Below are positions 15,942-24,817 of a stretch of DNA of 64,000 bases, in pieces. Position 1 is the first letter of the stretch, and each line of letters opens with the position of its first letter. Under the pieces are notes generated by a model that saw nothing but the letters and a program-made list of their open reading frames with translations, did no database searches and was not told the origin of the DNA. Position numbers and translations under genes: made by a program. The stretch is from positions 62,001-126,000 of the forward strand of contig JAGXFL010000009.1 of the NCBI GenBank assembly GCA_024637295.1. Direction: 5' to 3'. This DNA comes from Sulfuricurvum sp. (GTDB lineage Bacteria > Campylobacterota > Campylobacteria > Campylobacterales > Sulfurimonadaceae).

Positions 15942-17746
15942 TGTGCGGCGTATTTGGTATTGTTGGGGAGTATACACCTCAAAAAGCACGTGAAGCTCTG
16001 GCGACATTAGGTCATCGGGGTCGTGATCATTGCGGAATTGTTGAAAAAGAGAGGCTTTTTTTGGCGCATCAGCGTCTCTCAATCACTGATACCCATGAGC
16101 GTTCTCATCAGCCGATGCACTACAAAACGCTCTTGCTCAGCTTCAATGGAGAGATTTACAACCATGTACAACTACGCCTAGAGTTGGCAAGCTATCCATG
16201 GAAAACACATAGTGATGCTGAGGTGATTTTAGCAGCTTATGAGTACTGGGGGATTGAATGCATCCATCGTTTTGAGGGGATGTTTGCATTTGCGCTTGTC
16301 GATGGTGAAAAACTTTATTTGGTGCGTGATCGGTTTGGCAAGAAACCGATGTTTTATTATCATGGCAAGCACAGTTTTGTCTTTGCATCCGAGATAAAAG
16401 CGATCAAGCCATTTCTAAAATCAGTCAGTATGAATGAAGATGCTCTGCGTTCATACCTCAGTTTTTTAGCTCCTGCACCACCTCATACGTTTTATCAGGG
16501 AATCGAAAAGTTGGAATCGGGTGAATGGCTTTGTTTAGAAAAAGGTGCCGTGTCCAAGCATCGATATTATGATGTACTGGATACGACTTCCTCAAAAATA
16601 ACGACGTATGAAGAAGCATTTGAGACTATTGAGCGTGAGCTTCATCGATCGCTATCGATGAGACTGGAATCAACACACTCCACGGCTTCATTGCTTTCAG
16701 GTGGAGTTGACAGTGCATTGATCTGTGCTATTGCCGCAAGTCAGGGAAAAAAGCTTCCAACATTTACGTTGGGATATAATGAATACAGCGGTTACGATGA
16801 GCGTGCTAACGCGAAAGAAAGCGCAAAAGAACTGGGGCTTGAAAATACCGAAGTAGTCATCAGCCAAAACGATTTTATCGGTAGTTTGGATACTGTTTTG
16901 GGTCATTTGGATGAACCGCTCAACGATCCTGCTGCAGTTCCGTTGTATCTGTTGTTTGAAGCAATAGCCAAAGAAGGGCATAAAGTCGTATTAAGCGGTG
17001 AAGGATCGGATGAGCTTTTTTTAGGGTATCGGCAATATTTTGAGTATTTGGATATTGAAAAAGCGGCATCGTTGCACCATAAAAATTGGCTCAAAAAATA
17101 TTTTCACAGCAATTTTTCGATGAATCGGGAATGGGAGTGGTATAAGCGTGTGTTTGACGATACGCTTTTATTTCGTACTTCAGGGGATAAATTTACCGAT
17201 TTACAGCAAAATCTTTTGCTGCGACGGAATGTCCGTGATAATGAATCACTTCGTTTTTTGCAACTGTATCGAGAAGCATTTGAAAAAAGTGCCCATATCC
17301 ATCCGGCACAATGGTACAGCGCAATCGACCTAAAACTGTTTGTCGGAGAGCATTTTTTGACAAAATTGGATCGGGTCTCAATGGCGCATACGATTGAAGC
17401 ACGTACGCCGTTTTTGGATCACAAATTAGCGGAGAGTGTTTTCTCAATTTCTCCTGAGTTACGTATAGGCGAAGGGGTGACGAAATACCTGCTTAAACAG
17501 GTTGGAAAAAAATATCTCAGTGATACGATTTTGAATCGAAAGAAAAAAGGGTTTGCTAATCCGTACATGGAGTGGCTGATCGCTTCTGGAAAAATCAATT
17601 TGATACAAGAAGTAAATGCTAAAACAGGGCTTTTTCATACGCAAGAGCTTGAAAAATACATTCAGCTGGCACATCGCGGAAAATTTAAGCAGCATGTTTG
17701 GGGGTTATACGTTTTAAGCCACTGGATCAATAAGGAGCTGTTGTGA
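15941..17746 (+). CDS. asnB: Asparagine synthetase (glutamine-hydrolysing), AsnB family
   Basis: This 601-residue two-domain amidotransferase starts MCGVFGIVGEY, so Cys2 is the N-terminal nucleophile of the Ntn glutaminase domain. SFNGEIYNH and RDRFGKKPMFYY follow. The synthetase half has the PP-loop LLSGGVDSAL near residue 255 and LSGEGSDELFLGY. It makes asparagine from aspartate and glutamine, but AsnB homologues of this size are also used to amidate uronic acids in polysaccharides. Given the uronate-making wbp genes next door, the second role is worth considering. It is coupled to the upstream methyltransferase gene. Confidence 0.9.
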   Translation: MCGVFGIVGEYTPQKAREALATLGHRGRDHCGIVEKERLFLAHQRLSITDTHERSHQPMHYKTLLLSFNGEIYNHVQLRLELASYPWKTHSDAEVILAAYEYWGIECIHRFEGMFAFALVDGEKLYLVRDRFGKKPMFYYHGKHSFVFASEIKAIKPFLKSVSMNEDALRSYLSFLAPAPPHTFYQGIEKLESGEWLCLEKGAVSKHRYYDVLDTTSSKITTYEEAFETIERELHRSLSMRLESTHSTASLLSGGVDSALICAIAASQGKKLPTFTLGYNEYSGYDERANAKESAKELGLENTEVVISQNDFIGSLDTVLGHLDEPLNDPAAVPLYLLFEAIAKEGHKVVLSGEGSDELFLGYRQYFEYLDIEKAASLHHKNWLKKYFHSNFSMNREWEWYKRVFDDTLLFRTSGDKFTDLQQNLLLRRNVRDNESLRFLQLYREAFEKSAHIHPAQWYSAIDLKLFVGEHFLTKLDRVSMAHTIEARTPFLDHKLAESVFSISPELRIGEGVTKYLLKQVGKKYLSDTILNRKKKGFANPYMEWLIASGKINLIQEVNAKTGLFHTQELEKYIQLAHRGKFKQHVWGLYVLSHWINKELL

Positions 17747-17755
17747 AGCGGAAGT

Positions 17756-18256
17756 TTATTTTTTGTTTCCCTCTATGAGGAGAGCAAGTTCTAATGTGCC
17801 ACTGATGTAGTTGGCAAAAAAGCCCATTATCCCTTCATCGCTTTCATTGAAATCTCCGTTGTACTTGTTTAAGAGCTGAATCACACCGACGACATTTTGT
17901 TTGGAGTTAAAAATAGGAACCGTCAAGATATTGCGGGTGACGAATCCACTTTTTTCATCGATTTTAGATAGAAATCGAGCATCTTCATAAGGGTTGTTCG
18001 CAATAACCGATTGCTCGGTAGTGGCGGTTACCCCTACGATTCCGGAATTGATGTCAATGGCAATACGTCCTATGCCGTCACTGAGTTTTGTCCAGAGCAT
18101 ATTGGTAGTATGATCAACGATAAAAATAGAACATCGTTCTGTGTTGATTATGGCTTTTACCTCTTCTGAGATGGCCGGCAAGGTATCATCAATATTGTCA
18201 AATTGCGCTAATTTTTTTCCAAATTGCGCTATGCGCTGGTAGACTTCAATTCCCAT
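17756..18256 (-). CDS. GAF-domain protein (second of a tandem pair)
   Basis: This 166-residue protein is almost entirely one GAF domain: ERCSIFIVDHTTNMLWTKL, then GIVGVTATT, a TGFV-like SGFVTRNILTVPIF core and VIGVIQLLNKYNG. No output domain is visible, so it may sense a small ligand and act through a partner. It is closely similar in pattern to the gene before it, indicating tandem duplication. I start it at the ATG at 18256 with AAGGA 6-7 nt upstream; a TTG at 18310 would add 18 residues inside the neighbour. The pair overlaps by 11 nt. Confidence 0.82.
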   Translation of the reverse strand: MGIEVYQRIAQFGKKLAQFDNIDDTLPAISEEVKAIINTERCSIFIVDHTTNMLWTKLSDGIGRIAIDINSGIVGVTATTEQSVIANNPYEDARFLSKIDEKSGFVTRNILTVPIFNSKQNVVGVIQLLNKYNGDFNESDEGIMGFFANYISGTLELALLIEGNKK

Positions 18257-18773
18257 AGGTTTCCTTTTTAAGGAGGGAACCTTTATTATCAAACGAGATC
18301 GCCAGCTCAAGATAGGTACTGATATAGTGAGCGAAAAAGATCATAAACTTAGAGTCTTCAGGGCTGAATCCGTCAGGTTTGTTGAGTAACTGAAATACAC
18401 CGATAATACGTCGTTGAGAGTCAAAAATAGGGATCGAAGCAATATTGCGAGTCACAAATCCTGTTTTGTCATCAATTGCGTGGTGAAAGTGCTCGTCATT
18501 ATAGGGATCGTTTATAAGTAGTGGCTTAGCAAGTTTAAGTGTTTGCCCCGCTATTCCGTCATTTTCATGTATGGTAATCGTATCGGTTCCATCAGCGAGT
18601 GTCGTCCATAGTGTCTTAGCAATCGGATTACGGATAAAAATCGAGCAACGTTCTGCGCCGCTGACTTGTTTTGCATATTGGGAAATTAACGGAAGCCCTT
18701 CCACTAAAGTCGGATGGGATAAAAGTGCACGTCCAAAATCGGCTAATTTACCGTAGGTAGGATTGGAATCCAT
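18246..18773 (-). CDS. GAF-domain protein (first of a tandem pair)
   Basis: This 175-residue single-domain GAF protein has ERCSIFIRNPIAKTLWTTL, GIAGQTLKLAKPLLIND, TGFVTRNIASIPIFDS and GVFQLLNKPDGFSPED in the same order as its downstream paralogue. No transmembrane segment or enzymatic output domain is seen; it is probably cytosolic. The ATG follows GAGGAG by about 6 nt, and a TATAAT box lies 30 nt upstream. Ligand and partner are unknown. Stand-alone GAF proteins of this kind often regulate in trans, but nothing in the neighbourhood names the pathway. Confidence 0.85.
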   Translation of the reverse strand: MDSNPTYGKLADFGRALLSHPTLVEGLPLISQYAKQVSGAERCSIFIRNPIAKTLWTTLADGTDTITIHENDGIAGQTLKLAKPLLINDPYNDEHFHHAIDDKTGFVTRNIASIPIFDSQRRIIGVFQLLNKPDGFSPEDSKFMIFFAHYISTYLELAISFDNKGSLLKKETYGN

Positions 18774-18802
18774 CGCTGCTCCTCAATTTAAAATAAATTA
18801 TT

Positions 18803-18808
18803 ATTATA
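18803..18808 (-). promoter_or_regulatory. Promoter -10 box for the GAF gene pair
   Basis: The minus strand reads CCCAATATAATAATAA, with a perfect TATAAT about 30 nt before the start codon. No clear -35 is visible, which is common in this group of bacteria. Confidence 0.5.
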
Positions 18809-18871
18809 TTGGGACAATACTAACATCGGAAACCTAAAAGTTGACTCAAATTAATGAAAGGAAAAGAAGTT

Positions 18872-18892
18872 AAGCCCCATTGAAAGAGGCTT
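18872..18892 (-). terminator. Candidate terminator after the YdcH-like gene
   Basis: On the minus strand AAGCCTC, a 7-nt loop and GGGGCTT form a 7-bp stem with one G-U pair, starting 9 nt past the stop at 18901. It is followed by AACTTCTTTTCC, a T-rich but interrupted tail, so it is a moderate intrinsic terminator at best. Confidence 0.45.
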
Positions 18893-18900
18893 TGAAGATA

Positions 18901-19137
18901 TTAAAGGTTGTGTGTCTTTTTGTAATCAATGATTAAAGCATACGCTTCATCTTTGAGTAATAATTTTTCTTTTTTAAGCCCTTCTAACTCGATGTCTGTC
19001 ATTGGAACATCACCATTTTCTGCTTTGGTGATTTGATCATCAAGAGCGTTATGCTTGTCAAAAATTTTTAAAAAATGGGCATTGGCTACGTTGTTCTCTT
19101 TCATGTGAGTAATAACGTCACGGTATTCATGTAACAT
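18901..19137 (-). CDS. YdcH family (DUF465) small coiled protein
   Basis: This 78-residue, charged, all-helical protein begins MLHEYRDVITHMK and has the DUF465 pattern: FLKIFDKHNALDDQI, a short turn, then EGLKKEKLLLKDEAYALI. The family is widespread in Gram-negative bacteria, forms helical hairpins and has no established function. It has its own ATG and a candidate terminator just downstream, so it seems to be transcribed apart from the GAF genes. It lies 43 nt from the end of dcd on the same strand. Confidence 0.8.
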   Translation of the reverse strand: MLHEYRDVITHMKENNVANAHFLKIFDKHNALDDQITKAENGDVPMTDIELEGLKKEKLLLKDEAYALIIDYKKTHNL

Positions 19138-19180
19138 AGAAATTCCTTCTAGGGTGTGATTTGTCGCATTTTATCATGCT

Positions 19181-19741
19181 TTAATTTAAAATACGTGGAA
19201 GAGTAATCCCTTCTTGCCCCTGATATTTGCCACTTTTATCTTTATAGCTCGTTTCACATACTTCATCACCTTGTAAAAAGAGTACTTGCGCAATCCCTTC
19301 ATTGGCGTAAATTTTAGCAGGCAGAGGGGTCGTATTGGAGATCTCAATTGTAATATGCCCTTCAAACTCGGGTTCAAACGGAGTGACATTGACGATGATT
19401 CCGCAGCGTGCATACGTTGACTTGCCTAAACATATCGCTAGTACATCCCGTGGTATTTTGAAATATTCAACAGTACGTGCTAATGCAAATGAGTTTGGGG
19501 GAACAATACAAACGTCCCCTATAAAGTCGACGACATTAGCGTCATCAAAATGTTTGGGATCAACAACGGTAGAATTTAGATTCGTAAAAATTTTAAATTC
19601 GTTTGTGACTCTAATGTCATACCCGTACGAGCTAAGTCCGTAACTAACGACTCCAACTCCTACTTGATCTTCGCAAAAAGGGGTGATCATACCCTCGTTT
19701 AATGCCATTTTTCGTATCCATCCGTCGCTTTTGAGACCCAT
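19181..19741 (-). CDS. dcd: dCTP deaminase
   Basis: Dcd converts dCTP to dUTP for thymidylate synthesis. The sequence shows [35 protein letters not shown], the catalytic region [30 protein letters not shown] (quoted here only by its ends: Ser-Thr-Tyr-Ala-Arg-Cys-Gly and the Glu in EFEGH), and a C-terminal [15 protein letters not shown] start at the ATG at 19741 (MGLKSDGWI), the usual family start, giving 186 residues. An ATG at 19753 is possible; the ORF can be read back to 19831, but that would overlap accB on the other strand. Confidence 0.9.
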   Translation of the reverse strand: MGLKSDGWIRKMALNEGMITPFCEDQVGVGVVSYGLSSYGYDIRVTNEFKIFTNLNSTVVDPKHFDDANVVDFIGDVCIVPPNSFALARTVEYFKIPRDVLAICLGKSTYARCGIIVNVTPFEPEFEGHITIEISNTTPLPAKIYANEGIAQVLFLQGDEVCETSYKDKSGKYQGQEGITLPRILN

Positions 19742-19774
19742 TGACTTATCCATTGTTAAAATATTTTGTGGTAG

Positions 19775-19780
19775 TATAAC
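19775..19780 (+). promoter_or_regulatory. Promoter -10 box for accBC
   Basis: The sequence TGTGGTAGTATAACAC holds TATAAC about 37 nt before the accB start. It lies in the short gap between the divergent dcd and accB genes. TAGGAG, 10 nt before the ATG, is the ribosome binding site. Confidence 0.45.
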
Positions 19781-19816
19781 ACAATCTATTACCCTACTTT
19801 TAGGAGCCATACCATT

Positions 19817-20263
19817 ATGGATATGAAACAAATTAAAAGCCTTTTGTCAGATTTTGATGCAAGTGGTTTGTCAAAATTAAAAATTACTCAAGAATCATTT
19901 TCGATTGAACTTGAAAAGAATACAGGTACTGTAATGGTTCCTATGGCAGCACCAGTCGCTGCTCCTGTTGCTGTATCAGCTGCTCCAGTCGCTACTGGTG
20001 GGAGTGAAGCACCTGTACTTACCGGTGATGCTATCTTGTCACCGATGGTTGGGACTTTTTATTCATCTCCGTCACCGGACTCAGCCCCTTTTGTTAAGGT
20101 TGGAGATCGTGTGAAAAAAGGTCAAGTAATTGCTGTCTTAGAAGCGATGAAAATCATGAATGAACTTGAAGCAGAGTTTGATTGTAAAATTGTAAGTGTA
20201 CTTGTTTCGGATGCGCAAGCGGTTGAATACGATATGCCACTTTTCGCGGTTGAGAAACTTTAA
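19817..20263 (+). CDS. accB: Biotin carboxyl carrier protein of acetyl-CoA carboxylase
   Basis: BCCP carries the biotin that is carboxylated by AccC and then used to make malonyl-CoA for fatty acids. The 148-residue protein has an N-terminal helical region, an Ala/Pro/Val-rich linker (about 42-60), then a biotinyl domain with [10 protein letters not shown]; Lys112 is the biotinylation site. It is followed after 2 nt by accC, the usual accBC pair. Confidence 0.95.
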   Translation: MDMKQIKSLLSDFDASGLSKLKITQESFSIELEKNTGTVMVPMAAPVAAPVAVSAAPVATGGSEAPVLTGDAILSPMVGTFYSSPSPDSAPFVKVGDRVKKGQVIAVLEAMKIMNELEAEFDCKIVSVLVSDAQAVEYDMPLFAVEKL

Positions 20264-20265
20264 TC

Positions 20266-21606
20266 ATGGCAGAAATTAAACGTATTCTCGTTGCAAATCG
20301 GGGCGAAATTGCACTTCGCGCGATTCGCACGATTAAAGAGATGGGCAAAGAGGCCGTTGCAGTTTACTCGACGGCGGATAAAGATGCTTCGTATTTGAAG
20401 CTTGCGGATGCAGCGATCTGTATCGGTGCGGCGCCAAGTTCACAAAGCTATCTTAATATCCCTGCGATTATCTCTGCGGCAGAAATCAGTGGGTGTGATG
20501 CGGTATTCCCAGGTTATGGATTTTTAAGTGAGAATCAGCATTTTGTTGAGATCTGTACCCATCACGGGATTAAGTTTATCGGACCGACGCCTGAAGTAAT
20601 GGTGATGATGTCGGATAAATCCAAAGCAAAAGACGTTATGATCGAAGCGGGTGTCCCTGTTGTTCCGGGATCTGACGGCGCTATCAAAGATATAGCCGAT
20701 GCGGCAGTACGCGCTAAAGTAGTGGGTTATCCCGTCATCCTAAAAGCAGCTGCGGGCGGTGGCGGGCGTGGTATGCGTGTTGTCGAAGATGAGAGTTATC
20801 TCGAAAATGCTTTTTTAGCGGCAGAAGCGGAGGCGATTACCGCATTTGGCGATGGCACCATTTATATGGAGAAATTCATCAAAAATCCACGTCATATCGA
20901 AGTCCAAGTGATCGCAGATTCACATGGAAACGTACTTCATATCGGTGAACGGGATTGTTCGATGCAGCGTCGTCATCAAAAATTGATAGAGGAATCTCCT
21001 GCAGTTGCATTGACTCCGGAAATCCGGGCAGAGCTTCATGCTTCTGCAGTCCGTGCAACGAAGTACATCAAGTATGAGGGTGCTGGGACGTTTGAGTATC
21101 TTTTGGATGCGGATAAAAAGTTCTATTTTATGGAAATGAATACCCGTTTACAGGTAGAACATACGGTTTCTGAAATGGTCAGCGGTTTGGATCTGATCGA
21201 AATGATGATTCAAGTTGCTGAGGGTGCAGTCCTCCCTTCTCAAGAGAGTGTGATTTTAACTGGTCACTCTATCGAGTGCCGTATTACAGCGGAAGATCCA
21301 ATCAAGTTTTTGCCATGTCCGGGTAAGATCACGCAGTGGATCGCTCCTGGTGGACGAAATGTCAGAATTGATACGCATGTTCATGGCGGATATATTGTCC
21401 CTCCGACCTATGATTCAATGATCGGAAAACTGATTGTTTACGGAAGAGATCGTAACGAGGCTATCGCTCGTATGCACCGTGCATTGAGTGAGTTTACGGT
21501 TACCGGTATTAAAACCACTATTCCATTTCATATGAAAATGATGAAAAACCCTGACTTTATTAACAATAACTTCGATACAAAATACCTCGAAAACTATAAC
21601 GGCTAA
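20266..21606 (+). CDS. accC: Biotin carboxylase subunit of acetyl-CoA carboxylase
   Basis: AccC uses ATP and bicarbonate to carboxylate biotin on AccB. The 446-residue protein starts KRILVANRGEIALRAIRTI, has the glycine-rich ATP loop AAAGGGGRGMRVV, HIEVQVIADSHGN, RDCSMQRRHQK and the metal-binding FYFMEMNTRLQVEHTVSE. Length and motifs are normal for the free-standing bacterial enzyme. The 2-nt spacing from accB means co-translation is likely. Confidence 0.96.
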   Translation: MAEIKRILVANRGEIALRAIRTIKEMGKEAVAVYSTADKDASYLKLADAAICIGAAPSSQSYLNIPAIISAAEISGCDAVFPGYGFLSENQHFVEICTHHGIKFIGPTPEVMVMMSDKSKAKDVMIEAGVPVVPGSDGAIKDIADAAVRAKVVGYPVILKAAAGGGGRGMRVVEDESYLENAFLAAEAEAITAFGDGTIYMEKFIKNPRHIEVQVIADSHGNVLHIGERDCSMQRRHQKLIEESPAVALTPEIRAELHASAVRATKYIKYEGAGTFEYLLDADKKFYFMEMNTRLQVEHTVSEMVSGLDLIEMMIQVAEGAVLPSQESVILTGHSIECRITAEDPIKFLPCPGKITQWIAPGGRNVRIDTHVHGGYIVPPTYDSMIGKLIVYGRDRNEAIARMHRALSEFTVTGIKTTIPFHMKMMKNPDFINNNFDTKYLENYNG

Positions 21607-21616
21607 ATAGCCGTTA
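21597..21616 (+). terminator. Hairpin at the accC stop, weak terminator
   Basis: AACGGCT, a 4-nt loop and AGCCGTT form an 8-bp stem (with an outer T-A pair) spanning the accC TAA. It is followed by a CT repeat rather than a T run, so it may act as an mRNA 3' end stabiliser more than a classical terminator. Confidence 0.4.
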
Positions 21617-21688
21617 TTCTCTCTCTCTCTTCTACATTTCTACTCTGCAAATATCCCGATCTTTTTTTACATTATTTTTACATCTATA

Positions 21689-21697
21689 TGTTATGAT
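21689..21697 (+). promoter_or_regulatory. Extended -10 promoter for the chemoreceptor gene
   Basis: TGTTATGAT is an extended -10 (TGn plus TATGAT) about 47 nt upstream of the ATG at 21744. AAGGAG lies 5 nt before that ATG. T-rich sequence at about 21660-21680 is in place of a -35. Confidence 0.45.
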
Positions 21698-21743
21698 GAA
21701 GGGCTATTAATATTAATAATATTAGATTGAATAAGGAGAAGCT

Positions 21744-23876
21744 ATGAATAATATGAGCATTGGACAAAAGGTACATATTCCTTTGATCGCATCGATAGGT
21801 CTTGGATTTGTGATTGTACTAATTAATTATTTTATTTCTATTGGTGAGATTAGGGATAATATTTATCAGACACAAACCAAAGAGATGAAAACAGTCTTTG
21901 AAGAAGCATTGGAATCGAAAAAAAATGTAGGGATCACTAATGCTATCAGTATTTCTACAAACGGTGCAGTGATAAATGGACTGGCGACTGCAAACCGACA
22001 GCAGACTCTGGAGAGTTTGAGAACACTTTCAAAAGAATTCAAAGAGAATACTAAATTCGGCAATATTAAAATCCACGTTCATGATAAAAATGTACACAGT
22101 TTTATTCGTGTATGGAAACCGGAAAAATTTGGAGATGATCTTTCAGGATTTCGTAAAACCATTTTGGCAGTAAAAGCTAGTCAAAAGCCATTGGTAGCTA
22201 TCGAAGTGGGTAATGCAGGGATGGAGCTACGAGGTATTGCTCCTATCATATCGGGTGGAGAGTATTTAGGTTCTATTGAATTTATGCAGGGACTTAATTC
22301 TATTATAAAAGATTTGAAGAAAAATTTTGATACGGACTTGATTGTTGCTATCGACAATAAATATCTTGATACGGCTAAAGATTTAAAAGGAAAACCTCAA
22401 ATCGGGGATAACTTTACCTTGGCGGTTAAAGAAGATGTTATCAATAATGAGTTGATGAGAGAGCTAAAGGAAGCTAGTTTTGATCTCAAAGAAAACTCTT
22501 TTACTACAGAACATTTTTATGTGACATTGATCCCGATTATTGATTACTCGGGGGAAAAAGTTGGATATGCCTTTTCAGCAAAAAATCTTGATGCAGTTGA
22601 AGCAATTATCAATGAGTCGGAAAATTCACTACTACGCCAAGTCGTGATCATGTCCGTTATTGATATTATTATTCTACTTTTATTGATTTCTATAATACGA
22701 AAAGCGGTGACATCTCCTATTGAAAATCTTGATAGAGTTGCTCAGGAACTGGCAGCAGGAGATGCGGATTTAACAAAACGAATTCGTATTAATTCGAATG
22801 ATGAAATCGGAAAAGCAGCCAATAGTTTTAATATTTTCATTGATAAGGTTCAGAAAATAGCATTACAAGCACAGGAACATGAGCACGAAGTAATGAAAGC
22901 AAAAGCAAATGCGGATACTCAATTGCAAAAAAATGAAATATCCATAGCATTGGCACATGAGATGATTGGTGGAACGATTAGTAATGCAGGCAGTCTACGC
23001 GGTAGTTTGGAAAACAGCATCAAAGATTTAAATGATGTTAATATGCTCAATGCAGAGACAGGTGAAGTTGTCAGTCAGGTCAATACTCAAACGGATGAGA
23101 TTATCACGAGTATTGCCCATATTACTGAGATGATTAATGATACACGTTCGAATTCACAACAATTAAATCATAATGTAAGTGAAATATCTAATGTGATTAC
23201 ATTGATCAAAGATATATCGGATCAGACGAATCTATTGGCGCTTAATGCCGCGATTGAGGCAGCACGTGCAGGTGAACATGGACGCGGATTTGCGGTTGTT
23301 GCTGATGAAGTGCGAAAGTTGGCTGAACGTACTCAAAAGGCCACCAGTGAAGTAGAAGCCAATATTAGTGTTCTTAAACAAAACTCAATCGGTATGTTAG
23401 AAAACAGTGAACGTGTTGAAGTATATGCAGTTGATTCAACACGGCGTTTGGATGAGTTTAAGCAGATTATGTTGCATATGATCAGTAATGTTGAAAAAAT
23501 CAAAAATGATAATCAGAGCATTAGCCATGGGATATTTACCAATATGGCGAAAATTGATCATATGATTTTTAAAGCCAATGCGTATGAGATCGGGTTCCAA
23601 GGCAATGTAAACAAAGAGTTTAGTGATCATCATTCCTGTGCTCTAGGAAAGTGGTATGAACAAGGAGAGGGTAAAGCAGTATTTAGCCAATCACCAGCTT
23701 ATGCAGGATTGATTGGGCCGCATAAAAAAGTTCATGAAGAAGTGCAAAAAGCGGTAATGCTATTGAAAAATACTTCATCCGATAATAAAGAGATCATTGA
23801 ATGCTTCAAAGCTGCCGAGCAAGCAAGTCAAGAATTGTTTAACATCTTAAATGAGATGATTGAAAGTTTTAAGTAA
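21744..23876 (+). CDS. Methyl-accepting chemotaxis protein with Cache-like sensor and CZB domain
   Basis: This 710-residue receptor has TM1 at about residues 12-32, a periplasmic Cache-like sensor (about 35-290), TM2 near 293-318, a HAMP domain ([19 protein letters not shown]), and the signalling tip with [20 protein letters not shown] and [15 protein letters not shown]. After the coiled coil comes a C-terminal CZB zinc-binding module: [13 protein letters not shown] then a late [13 protein letters not shown] domains bind zinc through three His and one Cys and can sense hypochlorite or zinc in known chemoreceptors. It is a single gene; the periplasmic ligand cannot be told. Confidence 0.9.
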   Translation: MNNMSIGQKVHIPLIASIGLGFVIVLINYFISIGEIRDNIYQTQTKEMKTVFEEALESKKNVGITNAISISTNGAVINGLATANRQQTLESLRTLSKEFKENTKFGNIKIHVHDKNVHSFIRVWKPEKFGDDLSGFRKTILAVKASQKPLVAIEVGNAGMELRGIAPIISGGEYLGSIEFMQGLNSIIKDLKKNFDTDLIVAIDNKYLDTAKDLKGKPQIGDNFTLAVKEDVINNELMRELKEASFDLKENSFTTEHFYVTLIPIIDYSGEKVGYAFSAKNLDAVEAIINESENSLLRQVVIMSVIDIIILLLLISIIRKAVTSPIENLDRVAQELAAGDADLTKRIRINSNDEIGKAANSFNIFIDKVQKIALQAQEHEHEVMKAKANADTQLQKNEISIALAHEMIGGTISNAGSLRGSLENSIKDLNDVNMLNAETGEVVSQVNTQTDEIITSIAHITEMINDTRSNSQQLNHNVSEISNVITLIKDISDQTNLLALNAAIEAARAGEHGRGFAVVADEVRKLAERTQKATSEVEANISVLKQNSIGMLENSERVEVYAVDSTRRLDEFKQIMLHMISNVEKIKNDNQSISHGIFTNMAKIDHMIFKANAYEIGFQGNVNKEFSDHHSCALGKWYEQGEGKAVFSQSPAYAGLIGPHKKVHEEVQKAVMLLKNTSSDNKEIIECFKAAEQASQELFNILNEMIESFK

Positions 23877-23897
23877 AACTAGAAAACGTTTTCCCAT

Positions 23898-24731
23898 TTA
23901 GGGAAGACGTAAGATTTTAATATCTGCACTTAAACGAAGTCGTGTAAAGTAGTCATTCAAAACTTGATTGCGTTTTTCACCCATAATCATATTGGCAATC
24001 TGAGGACGTACAGAGTCCAGAGGCTCAGTAATCAAGTTTTGTTTCTCTCTCATGTAAAAACTGATAAAGTTATTTTTTCCATTAGGTAGGATCGGTCCGA
24101 ATTTGCCGACTTCAATTTTATTCAATATCTGTGCTAGTTGAGGATTTATATTTGCAGCAGGGATATTTTCATCTTTGGTATTGATATTGGGAATATCGCG
24201 CATGGGATCATTGATCTTAGCTTGAAGAGTTTCAGATGATGGAGCAACATAGCTGGTGATATCGTAGCTTTCGGGGTGTGAAAATTCATCCAGGTGCAGC
24301 TGATAATATTCGGCTTCTTCTATGGGTGTTGGCTGAGCCATCTTTGAGTAAGCGATACTGCTGTAAAGCTTTTGTCCGCGAATGCTCTCTTCGATTTTCT
24401 CTTTTAGGGTTGTTTCATCGATTCCTCGTGCCGTTTGCATCGCATCAAGAAATTGTTCCGTGGTCAGATTGTTTTGTTTGGCCATTCGCTCCATCTCTTC
24501 TTTTACCTCTGATGGGGTAACGGAGATTTTTTTCTCTTTTGCTTCTAACTGCTCGAGCTTTTTTCGTATAAGAGCGTCAGCACTTTTGGTGGCATCTGCA
24601 CCGCTTTGCTTCATTTCTTGTGTGATTTCATACAGGGTAATGGGATTGTTTTTGACCAATACTGCAACACCGCCGATCGGTGCGCTAAGAGCAAAAGTAA
24701 ATAACAACGATGAGAGGATGAGTGAACGCAT
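23898..24731 (-). CDS. SurA-like periplasmic peptidyl-prolyl isomerase/chaperone
   Basis: This 277-residue protein has a signal peptide (RSLILSSLLFTFALSAP) and then GGVAVLVKNNPITLYEI, the SurA N-terminal pattern. A helical core and a divergent parvulin-like segment with KIEVGKFGPILPNGKNNFISF follow. It is shorter than E. coli SurA and resembles the single-PPIase SurA-like proteins of Campylobacter (Cj1289 type), which help outer-membrane protein folding. The ATG at 24731 follows AAGGAG by 5 nt; a TTG just before it is less likely. It converges with the chemoreceptor gene. Confidence 0.8.
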   Translation of the reverse strand: MRSLILSSLLFTFALSAPIGGVAVLVKNNPITLYEITQEMKQSGADATKSADALIRKKLEQLEAKEKKISVTPSEVKEEMERMAKQNNLTTEQFLDAMQTARGIDETTLKEKIEESIRGQKLYSSIAYSKMAQPTPIEEAEYYQLHLDEFSHPESYDITSYVAPSSETLQAKINDPMRDIPNINTKDENIPAANINPQLAQILNKIEVGKFGPILPNGKNNFISFYMREKQNLITEPLDSVRPQIANMIMGEKRNQVLNDYFTRLRLSADIKILRLP

Positions 24732-24817
24732 CAAAGCTCCTTGAGATAATTGCCTATTTTACCCGCATTTAACCTAGTCTTAACTAAAATTCGTCAATTG
24801 TAAAAAAGGATTTTCAT

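Noticed and set aside
21617..21632. CT repeat after accC as a phase-variation tract
   Set aside because: It is short, lies between genes after a stop codon and upstream of the next promoter, so slippage would change no reading frame.
23881..23905. GAAAACGTTTTC palindrome and TTCCC/GGGAA stem between the chemoreceptor and SurA-like genes as a bidirectional terminator
   Set aside because: Stems are short and neither side has a proper T run; perfect AT-rich palindromes arise easily here.
24382..24744. 120-codon ORF on the plus strand antisense to the SurA-like gene
   Set aside because: It is a shadow of the minus-strand coding sequence: no ribosome site, no recognisable domain, and the SurA-like frame has a signal peptide and family pattern.
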